Below, piece after piece: positions 7,974 to 16,779 of a DNA stretch of 33,254 nt. The position numbers and the translations under genes were made by a program. The stretch covers positions 1 to 33,254 of the forward strand of contig DXJL01000192.1 in the NCBI GenBank assembly GCA_019057635.1, given 5' to 3'. Source of the DNA: Candidatus Heimdallarchaeota archaeon (GTDB taxonomy: Archaea; Asgardarchaeota; Heimdallarchaeia; Hodarchaeales; Hodarchaeaceae). Under the pieces are notes generated by a model. It was given only the letters and a program-made list of their open reading frames with translations. It made no database searches and was not told the DNA's origin. Numbering within the stretch: the first letter of the stretch is position 1; each line of letters begins with the position of its first letter.

Positions 7974-8330
7974 ATGTCAAACGATTGTGAAGAATTTGTG
8001 ATTCATCCAGATAATGTCGCTCATGCTAAAAAAACACTTGAAGATAGTAATCCCACCGAGTTAGCTGGCTTCTTTAAGCTTTTAGCTGGTGAAACTCGCA
8101 TTAAAATACTTCTCGCATTATCTGAAGTAGAGCTATGTGTATGCGATATTAGTACGACTTTGAATGCAAAACAATCAGCAATTTCTCATCAACTTCGTTA
8201 TTTAAGACAACACAGATTGGTAAAAACCCGACGGGATGGAAAACAAATCTTTTATACCCTAGAAAGGGAGCATCTTCATCCTATTCTGGCTCAAACTTTG
8301 GCTCATATGAAGGAAGAAGAAGCTAGCTAA
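7974..8330 (+). CDS. ArsR/SmtB-family metal-responsive repressor
   Basis: This is a 118-residue winged-helix repressor. The recognition region is around residues 60-82 (NAKQSAISHQLRYLRQHRLV), followed by the beta wing (RRDGKQIFYTL). Metal ligands can be proposed. Cys55 and Cys57 lie in ELCVCD, the CadC-type alpha3 site, and Cys5 near the N terminus is the usual partner. The last helix has His100, His111 and Glu114 spaced as in the SmtB alpha5 zinc site. However, the position of SmtB Asp104 is Arg here, so that site may be incomplete. Such proteins leave DNA when Cd, Pb or Zn binds. The gene is 12 nt upstream of the P-type ATPase and downstream of a matching operator, so autoregulation of the exporter is the straightforward reading. 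Confidence 0.9.
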   Translation: MSNDCEEFVIHPDNVAHAKKTLEDSNPTELAGFFKLLAGETRIKILLALSEVELCVCDISTTLNAKQSAISHQLRYLRQHRLVKTRRDGKQIFYTLEREHLHPILAQTLAHMKEEEAS

Positions 8331-8342
8331 GAGAGTGATTCC

Positions 8343-10442
8343 GTGGCACAAGAAAAACACGCTTACCTGCTTCAGGGTTTATCCTGTGCCGATTGTGCAA
8401 TGAAAATTGAAAGGACTTTGAAGCAAGAAGGTTATTCTTCGGTTCAATTGAATTTTGCTACACGACGATTACACATCGGATCAGATGATGTCACTGATAT
8501 TAACTTTATAATATCGAAAATAGAACCTGGAGCAATTGCTATTCCAGAAAGAGAATCACAAAAGCATTCCAGTGCAGAAGATCAGGAAAATTGGTTACTG
8601 AAACAAATTATTGTGTCTGCTCTTCTTTTATTAGTTGGTGTGCTGATCACATCTTTATCACTACCTTCCTTAGTGGTAACTGGAGGATTTTTGGCATTAT
8701 TTGGAGCTTATTTCGTCTCGGGTTTTCATGTATTAAGAAAGGCTTTTTATCGTCTTAGGTCTCTGGATATTGCCAATGAATATTTCCTTATGTCTATAGC
8801 TACATTAGGTGCAATAATTATAAATGAAATTCCAGAAGCTGCAGCTGTAATGGTATTTTACACTGTTGGGGAATATCTACAATCGAGAGCCGTGAACAAA
8901 TCTCGAAAATCTATCAGTGAATTATTGGATATTCGTCCAGATGTTGCCCATTTGGTTACTATGGAGGGTGTAACAACTGTACCAGTCGAGAATATCACTC
9001 CTGGTAATAATATTTTAGTGAAACCAGGAGAGCGTGTTCCATTAGACGGAATTCTAGTCTCTTCTAATGCTAATCTCGATTTATCAGCTCTAACTGGAGA
9101 ATCACGTCCCGTTTCACTTGTAAAGGGTGATAACATACTTTCAGGTGCAATTACCAGTTCGAGCATTAAAATTGAAGTGACTGTGGATCATTCTGAATCA
9201 ACAGTTAGTCGAATTCTGAATGTAGTAGAAAATGCAACTCAACATAAATCAGAAAAAGAGGTGTTTATTACTCGTTTTGCACGATATTATACTCCATTTG
9301 TCCTTATCCTTGCTATAATGATTGCAACGATTCCTCCTTTCCTGTTAGTTGAACCTATGGAGATATGGATTTACCGTGCCCTTGTAGTGCTAGTTATTTC
9401 CTGTCCTTGTGCTCTTGTGGTGTCTATACCCCTCGTTTATTTTGCAGGAATCGGAAAAAGTTCTCGATATGGTGTGTTATTGAAAGGAGCCAATGTTATT
9501 GATTCATTAAATGAAGTATCAACTGTTCTTTTCGATAAAACAGGTACATTGACAATTGGTAAATTCGAAGTCGTCATGGTAGTTCCTACTGAGAACTATA
9601 CTCCTCAGGAGGTTATTGCCTATGCTGCACTAGCGGAAGCTCATTCTAATCATCCTATTGCCAAATCTATTCTTAAAGCATATAATAAACAAGTGGATCT
9701 TTCACAAGTTGATGAATATGAGGAACTACCCGCGTTAGGCATCAAGATGAAAACAAAAATGGGGGATTCTATCATTGTTGGAAATGACAAAATGGTTCAT
9801 GAGATTGATTGTCCACATTCGGCTTGCATTACTGATGAGACCGCGGTATATGTTGTCCTCAATGATACTTATATCGGATATATTATTATTGATGATAAGA
9901 TTAAACCTACAGCTTTTGATGCTATCAATAATTTAAGAAAAAATAACGTTCCTCACATTGGATTACTTACAGGGGATACAAAAAACATCGCAGAACGTGT
10001 TGGGGAGGAAATTGGCATTAAGCGGGAAGATATCTACGCCAGTTTGATGCCTTTAAACAAGCTGGAAATTCTTGAACAGTACCTTCAGAAAGCATCAGAC
10101 CATGGTGGAGCAGTTATATTTGTTGGTGATGGGATGAATGATGCTCCAGTTATAGCTCGTGCCGATGTCGGGGTAGCTATGGGCGCTATTGGTTCCGACG
10201 CCTCTATTGAAGCTGCTGACTTAGTTATAATGGATGATAATCCTAATCGTTTGAATGATGCTATATTTATTGCGGAGAACACAAATAAAATTGCCAAACA
10301 AAATATCATAATGGCTCTTGGAATAAAAGCGATTTTTATTGTCCTAGGAACAATTGGATTAGCTTCAATGTGGGTTGCTGTGTTTGGGGATGTCGGAGTT
10401 ACTCTATTAACAGTTATCAATTCTCTCAAGTTATCGAGATAG
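8343..10442 (+). CDS. Heavy-metal P1B-type ATPase, Zn/Cd/Pb exporter
   Basis: This 699-residue efflux pump moves soft divalent metal out of the cell using ATP. It has an N-terminal metal-binding domain with Cys15 and Cys18 (GLSCADC), an ion-channel motif Cys354-Pro-Cys356, the phosphorylated Asp398 in DKTGTLT, and an HP motif in SNHPIAKS. A hinge GDGMNDAPVIARADVG is followed by the last helix GDVGVTLLTVINSLKLSR with Asp683. CPC together with that Asp is typical of ZntA/CadA (P1B-2) rather than copper pumps. Translation starts at GTG 8343, 12 nt after the repressor stop, so the two are one operon. Nothing looks truncated. Confidence 0.93.
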   Translation: MAQEKHAYLLQGLSCADCAMKIERTLKQEGYSSVQLNFATRRLHIGSDDVTDINFIISKIEPGAIAIPERESQKHSSAEDQENWLLKQIIVSALLLLVGVLITSLSLPSLVVTGGFLALFGAYFVSGFHVLRKAFYRLRSLDIANEYFLMSIATLGAIIINEIPEAAAVMVFYTVGEYLQSRAVNKSRKSISELLDIRPDVAHLVTMEGVTTVPVENITPGNNILVKPGERVPLDGILVSSNANLDLSALTGESRPVSLVKGDNILSGAITSSSIKIEVTVDHSESTVSRILNVVENATQHKSEKEVFITRFARYYTPFVLILAIMIATIPPFLLVEPMEIWIYRALVVLVISCPCALVVSIPLVYFAGIGKSSRYGVLLKGANVIDSLNEVSTVLFDKTGTLTIGKFEVVMVVPTENYTPQEVIAYAALAEAHSNHPIAKSILKAYNKQVDLSQVDEYEELPALGIKMKTKMGDSIIVGNDKMVHEIDCPHSACITDETAVYVVLNDTYIGYIIIDDKIKPTAFDAINNLRKNNVPHIGLLTGDTKNIAERVGEEIGIKREDIYASLMPLNKLEILEQYLQKASDHGGAVIFVGDGMNDAPVIARADVGVAMGAIGSDASIEAADLVIMDDNPNRLNDAIFIAENTNKIAKQNIIMALGIKAIFIVLGTIGLASMWVAVFGDVGVTLLTVINSLKLSR

Positions 10443-10461
10443 CGTGTATAACTATCTCGAT
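10433..10461 (+). terminator. Stem-loop overlapping the ATPase stop codon
   Basis: The arms ATCGAGATAG (10433-10442) and CTATCTCGAT (10452-10461) pair over ten bases with a 9-nt loop. The first arm contains the TAG stop of the metal ATPase. An A-rich rather than T-rich tract follows, so it is not a textbook terminator; it may serve for 3'-end stability. Confidence 0.5.
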
Positions 10462-10540
10462 TAACCAAAAATCAAGTTTAAATGTAAGGATGAGTTTTTG
10501 TGTATAGTAGATTAAAAATTGTTGAAGTTAGTAACCTTAC

Positions 10541-10762
10541 CTAATCGGTACTGTCTTTTTTCTTCTTATCGCGTTTATTTGTTTCAAGATATTCAATTAA
10601 CCAGATTCCAGCAATGTGTAAGGTAATAACGAGTATCCAAACAAAAAAAATCCAATAATCTGATTGATCATTATAAAGTAAACCTAACAACAGCCCGTAG
10701 CTACTCGCGACTACTATAGCATACATTAATTCTTGGAAGGCAAATTTCCTCATTGTCTTCAA
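10541..10762 (-). CDS. Small two-helix membrane protein
   Basis: The product is 73 residues with two hydrophobic segments (about 11-30 and 36-56). A short polar loop separates them, and the C-terminal tail is very basic and polar (TNKRDKKKKDSTD). That layout suggests both ends face the cytosol under the positive-inside rule. I do not recognise a family. The start could be the first ATG or the one three codons later. It lies 133 nt downstream of the RNase III gene on the same strand and converges with the metal ATPase. Function is unknown. Confidence 0.6.
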   Translation of the reverse strand: MKTMRKFAFQELMYAIVVASSYGLLLGLLYNDQSDYWIFFVWILVITLHIAGIWLIEYLETNKRDKKKKDSTD

Positions 10763-10895
10763 CCAAACTCTGTAAGTTTTTTTCCCTAAATTGATCTTAA
10801 AATTCCTTGTATATTAATACTTGGTATTGCCTTTTCTATCAGAAACTCTTCGTATACCCCCTGTAATATTTTTTGAGTATTTTTCAAAATATTCT

Positions 10896-11594
10896 TCAAA
10901 CCCTGAAGAATGTATTCTCTAATAATTTTAGTTCCCCTAATTCAGCTAAAAATTTTTTTGCTGCGTCTTTTTCCGCCTCTTTTTTACTAGTTAAGATATC
11001 ACTTCGATTTTCGTAGTTTTTTCCTTCATATTCCCCTGTGACAGTACATTGGAATAATTGCTGATGATCAGGCCCGCCTACTCGTGTGGATTCATACTTA
11101 GGGATTGTAAGGTTTTTCTTTTGGAAAAGTACTTGAAGAATTCCTTTTGGGTTAGGATTAAGGAAATTTTTTTCTATTGCTATTTGAACAAGATTAGTAA
11201 CTATTTCTTTACAGGATTTTAAACCATTTTTTTGATAGGTTGCTCCTAATAATGCCTCAACGCTTTCTTTTAGATCATTTTTTGTCATTGAAGTTGTTTT
11301 GTATCGTCCTTCCATTACCTCTTGAATTCTTAGATTCTTGGCAATATGGTACAAAGTATCGTCATTATGGAATGAATGAAGGGCTACGGTAATATGGCCT
11401 GAATTCATTGTTCCATTTCTTGATATATTTTCGAGAAGTAGTAAATTGAGAATAGCATCACCATATAATGCCAAAAATTTAAACTCTTCCCCACCACCAC
11501 ATGATTTTGGATAGATAGCGGAGTTAAATAATGGGTCTTCCTCTGACAATTGGAACTGTTCCGCTAATTGAGTTATAATTTTTATTTTTGGCAT
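10896..11594 (-). CDS. rnc: Ribonuclease III-like protein with dsRNA-binding domain
   Basis: Residues 1 to about 145 are an RNase III domain and about 150-222 a double-stranded RNA-binding domain ending in SKKEAEKDAAKKFLAELG. The full 232-residue length matches bacterial RNase III. The signature helix reads FLALYGDAIL instead of LEFLGDAVL. The conserved Asp is Asp46, but the catalytic Glu four residues before it is Ala42. The second acidic pair, usually D-x2-E, is Glu110 and Glu113 (ESVEALLGA). So one metal ligand is lost and one is conservatively changed, and activity may be altered or lost. RNase III is uncommon in archaea. It follows the HAD gene by 32 nt and is probably in the same operon. 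The fold is certain enough; its activity is not. Confidence 0.85.
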   Translation of the reverse strand: MPKIKIITQLAEQFQLSEEDPLFNSAIYPKSCGGGEEFKFLALYGDAILNLLLLENISRNGTMNSGHITVALHSFHNDDTLYHIAKNLRIQEVMEGRYKTTSMTKNDLKESVEALLGATYQKNGLKSCKEIVTNLVQIAIEKNFLNPNPKGILQVLFQKKNLTIPKYESTRVGGPDHQQLFQCTVTGEYEGKNYENRSDILTSKKEAEKDAAKKFLAELGELKLLENTFFRV

Positions 11595-11626
11595 TACTAG
11601 TAATTTCCAGATGTGTTAACTGTATT

Positions 11627-12259
11627 CTATTGTAGTAGTCGGGCTAGTTCTGACCATTTCTCTAATGATGCAAAGGGAGTAATTCCATATGAAGCAAGAT
11701 CTAACTGGCGTGAATCAAATAGAATAAATCTGATTCCGGCCTCTCGAGCTGCACCTGCATCAATAAATGAATCGCCAATGTATACAGAATTTTCCTTTGA
11801 AGCATTATACTTGTGTAGTAGGGTTAAAATTCCTTCTGGATTTGGTTTTGGAATTATAACATCATCACGCGTCAGAAATACGAAATATTTTAAAAATTGA
11901 AATTCTGGTTTTTGGAAATAGAGCTGAACTGTTTTTAGTGTATTATTGGTATAGATAGCACTTTTTGTCTTATATTGCTCAAGAATTTCTGGTATTTTAT
12001 CTGCATCCTCCATAATTTCTGCTCTTTCAACTGATTCTTCCTCGCTCTTCTCTATTAGTTGTTTAGCCTTTATATAGAGTTGTTGATCGATCTCCTTTAG
12101 TTGTGAGGCAAGCTTAAGGATTGGTGTTCTATCCAAGTTTGAGATAAGAGCTCGAGTTGGAAAATATTTGCAGATCTCTGCACGAATAGCAGCGTAATCT
12201 ATTCCTGAGTGGATTAGTGTGTCATCTAAGTCAAAAATAACAAATTTGATTTTATCCAA
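11627..12259 (-). CDS. HAD-family phosphatase (phosphoglycolate phosphatase-like)
   Basis: HAD motifs are in order: DLDDTLIHSG (nucleophile and acid/base Asp) near the N terminus, YTNN (motif II), KPNPEG with the motif III Lys, and GDSFIDAGAAREAG (motif IV). A helical cap lies between motifs I and II, as in phosphoglycolate phosphatase and beta-phosphoglucomutase relatives. The substrate is unknown. The frame is open to ATG 12346, but the extra 29 residues are an unusual hydrophobic leader and contain a TATA-like block. I therefore prefer the TTG at 12259, just before the first strand (KIKFVIFDLDD). RNase III follows downstream; the PAS sensor is divergent. Confidence 0.82.
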   Translation of the reverse strand: MDKIKFVIFDLDDTLIHSGIDYAAIRAEICKYFPTRALISNLDRTPILKLASQLKEIDQQLYIKAKQLIEKSEEESVERAEIMEDADKIPEILEQYKTKSAIYTNNTLKTVQLYFQKPEFQFLKYFVFLTRDDVIIPKPNPEGILTLLHKYNASKENSVYIGDSFIDAGAAREAGIRFILFDSRQLDLASYGITPFASLEKWSELARLLQ

Positions 12260-12323
12260 GAGATCTCTACCATGATATCCGATTATTGAAAAAAAGATGC
12301 TGTTCAAACAAGAGATATAGATT

Positions 12324-12333
12324 GATATAAAAA
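12324..12333. promoter_or_regulatory. TATA-like block between the HAD and PAS-sensor genes
   Basis: GATATAAAAA on the plus strand, TTTTTATATC on the minus strand. Its position gives plausible transcript starts about 40 nt before the HAD TTG start and about 36 nt before the PAS-sensor ATG, so one AT-rich element may serve both directions. Confidence 0.35.
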
Positions 12334-12390
12334 ACAACATCGCCAAATTGAGGGTACTGTAAATCTAGTCTTACCAGATAAGTGACTAAA

Positions 12391-15051
12391 ATGAAATTGG
12401 AATCGATATTATCACGAGATGATGTCCCCGAGGATGTTAAAAATGCTATTCGAGAAAAATTATCCCAGTTAAGGCCAGTAACAGATAGTTCGGAAACATT
12501 GAAGCTCTATTTCAAAGAGATTCTAGATTCGATCGACAAACCTATGCATATCGTAGATACAAACTTCGATTTTGTTACAATGAATGATGCCTATACCCAT
12601 ATGCTGGAGGATTTTTCAGTTGATCCTGACATACTAGGTAAATCTATCTTTGAAGCTTTTTCTTTCTTATCTGAATCAGCCCGTCACGATTATGAGGCCG
12701 TTCTTTCAACAGGTAAACCTATCACTAAGGAAGAGGTAACCATTCTTCACGGGAAGGAATTTCATTCCATAATTAGAAAAATGCCTCTTGTAATCGATGA
12801 AATCCCTCAATATATCCTCACTATTGTTGAGTCTCTGATTGGTGCAGATGAATTTCTTTCTGCACATGAACGAGCGTTAACTGATATTGATTCTTTACTT
12901 AGTGTCTCTCCTGAATCATCTTTGCTTTTAGAGAAAAATGGCGTAATAATTACCCTCAATGAAGTTGCAGCTAAACGACTTGGGGGAACCGTGGATAGGA
13001 TGATAGGTACCAGCATCTATGAATACTTTTCTCCTGTGGTACGTGAGAATCGGGAGAAATTTATTACTGAAGCAATAATAAAAAAGGTTCCAATCCGATT
13101 CAGTGATAGTCGAAACGGAATAGTTTTTGAAAATTGGGTTTATCCGATACTAAACAATCAAAATGAAGTCGTAAGGATTGCTGTTTTTGCAAGTGATATC
13201 ACCAACATTATTGAAGCAAATCAAGCTCTCGTAGAGTCAGAAGAAAAGTATCGTACGTTAGTGGAAAGAGCCACTGACGGAATTACAATTATTCAAGATG
13301 GTATTGTTAAATTTCTTAATACTTCATTGGCAAAAATGTCAGGTCAACCAATCGAGGAAATTATCGGCACTCCCTTCGAGCAAAATATTCATCCTGATGC
13401 AAGGAAAGAAGTTGTTCAAAGGTATCGTGATCGAATGCAGGGTATTGCAGTCCCTCCAATTTACGAAACATCTCTTGTACTTGCAAATGGTGAAAAGATT
13501 GAGGTTGAATTGAACGCTGGAATCATTACATATCAAAATCATCCAGCAGATCTCGTTTTTGTTCGTGATATTTCAGAAAGAAAACGTATTAGTAAAGAAT
13601 TAGAAGAAAGTGAGAAAAGATTTCGTACTTTAATCACTACTATGGGTGAAGGGGTATGGGTGACGGATAGTAGAGATAGGACAATTTTTGTAAATAATGC
13701 ATTAGAAAATATGTTGGGTTACCCTGAAGAGGAACTTATGGGGAGACTAGTAACTGATTTTCTTGCTCCTGATTCATGGAAAGAATTTGAAGAAGTGGTG
13801 AAATCACGATTTGAAAAAAAATCATTATCCTCTACTTATGAGTTAACTTGGATCAAAAAAGATGGAACACACTGTACAACGCGAATAGCTGGTACAGTTT
13901 TATTAGATGATGATGAAAAAGTTGTTGGATCTTTTGGTGTGTTTACAGACATAACCATTCAGAAATCTATTGAACATTCCTTACAAGAGTCGGAAGAACA
14001 GTATCGTAATTTGGTTGAGAGAGCAAATGATGGAATTGCTATAATTCAGGATAGTAAAGTTGTCTATGTTAACCAGAGCTTGGCTGAAATTAGTGGGTAT
14101 TCAATCCCAGAATTAATTGGTAAATATTTTGTCAACTTTCTCCATGTAGATGTGATACCTGAGGTTGAGGATTATTATCGTCGTCGAATGGCTGGAGAAG
14201 ATGTCCCCAATATTTATGATTCTCTGATCCGTAAAAAGGATGGATCTAAGATAGAAGTGGAATTTAATGTAGGCATTACAACATACCAAGGTCCTCCTGC
14301 TGAACTAGTTTTCGTTAGAGATGTGTCTGATCGTAAAAGAACTGAAAAACTTCTAAAACAAGTGAAATTAGAAGAAGAACGCTACCATGCTATGCTATCA
14401 CACTTTGTAAACAATGATTTACAAAAAATCGTTAATAATTTAGATTTTATTCGCCTTGAAATGAAACATGAAGGAACTATCGATCCTGAAAATATTCAAG
14501 AAATAATAAATATAGCTGATCAATCATCTCGAACGATTGATACTGTAAATAAAATTTTTGATGTTCTCCAATCACCAGTGAAAGAATTTAAATCCATGTT
14601 TAGTATCTTAGATGTAATAGAGGAAATATTCCAAGAGGTACCAGAATTACAACCTAATATTTCACTGGACAAATCAAGTCTTGACAGGCTTCTATTATGT
14701 GATAAATATCTGAAAATTGCTCTGGTAGAAATCCTCCAATTCATCCAAATCTCGTACGAGAAAGAAAACCTTAAACAAATCCCAATTAAAATGGAAGGAG
14801 GACTGCTTGCGGCGTATTATCGCATAATTATTCAGGATTCCTGTTCCCCCCCGATTTCAGAAGAAGTGAGCTATCGGCTTTCAAGTAAGATAACCGATAA
14901 CTGGGAATATCAAGGGCACTATATTGGTTTGTCGCTATGTTCAGTAATCATGCAACATTTTGGCGGTACACTTAAGATTCTCCCCTTTGCAAAAAAAGGA
15001 AACGAATTTCAATTGCTTTTCCCCTCAATTCTGGTATCCTCAAATAAATAA
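12391..15051 (+). CDS. Multi-PAS sensor protein with degenerate histidine-kinase C terminus
   Basis: This soluble protein of about 886 residues has five PAS-type domains (roughly 40-155, 165-275, 285-395, 405-525, 530-650). The third and fifth are recent-looking duplicates; both start VERA-x-DGI-x-IIQD. A dimerisation/phosphoacceptor-like helix follows with His671 in AMLSHFVNNDLQKI. The C-terminal 130 residues resemble a GHKL ATPase domain but have lost key residues. The N-box region reads ALVEILQFIQIS without its asparagines, and the DxGxG box reads DSCSPP. Only the last glycine-rich block, IGLSLCSVIMQHFGGTL, is recognisable. It may not bind ATP, or may use a divergent site. No membrane segment is visible, so it senses a cytosolic signal. 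ATG 12391 is preferred over GTG 12382. The partner is unknown. Confidence 0.8.
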   Translation: MKLESILSRDDVPEDVKNAIREKLSQLRPVTDSSETLKLYFKEILDSIDKPMHIVDTNFDFVTMNDAYTHMLEDFSVDPDILGKSIFEAFSFLSESARHDYEAVLSTGKPITKEEVTILHGKEFHSIIRKMPLVIDEIPQYILTIVESLIGADEFLSAHERALTDIDSLLSVSPESSLLLEKNGVIITLNEVAAKRLGGTVDRMIGTSIYEYFSPVVRENREKFITEAIIKKVPIRFSDSRNGIVFENWVYPILNNQNEVVRIAVFASDITNIIEANQALVESEEKYRTLVERATDGITIIQDGIVKFLNTSLAKMSGQPIEEIIGTPFEQNIHPDARKEVVQRYRDRMQGIAVPPIYETSLVLANGEKIEVELNAGIITYQNHPADLVFVRDISERKRISKELEESEKRFRTLITTMGEGVWVTDSRDRTIFVNNALENMLGYPEEELMGRLVTDFLAPDSWKEFEEVVKSRFEKKSLSSTYELTWIKKDGTHCTTRIAGTVLLDDDEKVVGSFGVFTDITIQKSIEHSLQESEEQYRNLVERANDGIAIIQDSKVVYVNQSLAEISGYSIPELIGKYFVNFLHVDVIPEVEDYYRRRMAGEDVPNIYDSLIRKKDGSKIEVEFNVGITTYQGPPAELVFVRDVSDRKRTEKLLKQVKLEEERYHAMLSHFVNNDLQKIVNNLDFIRLEMKHEGTIDPENIQEIINIADQSSRTIDTVNKIFDVLQSPVKEFKSMFSILDVIEEIFQEVPELQPNISLDKSSLDRLLLCDKYLKIALVEILQFIQISYEKENLKQIPIKMEGGLLAAYYRIIIQDSCSPPISEEVSYRLSSKITDNWEYQGHYIGLSLCSVIMQHFGGTLKILPFAKKGNEFQLLFPSILVSSNK

Positions 15052-15106
15052 GAAAAAAGAGAGAGAAATACGTGAGTACCGTATTCTAAGAGACTTTAAA
15101 TTTAAT

Positions 15107-16779
<1,673 letters not shown>

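Noticed and set aside
8858..9166. Minus-strand open frame inside the P-type ATPase gene
   Set aside because: It lies wholly within a well-supported gene, and its product resembles no family; typical shadow frame. The same applies to 10085-10468, 22121-22708, 21886-22206 and 31640-31948.
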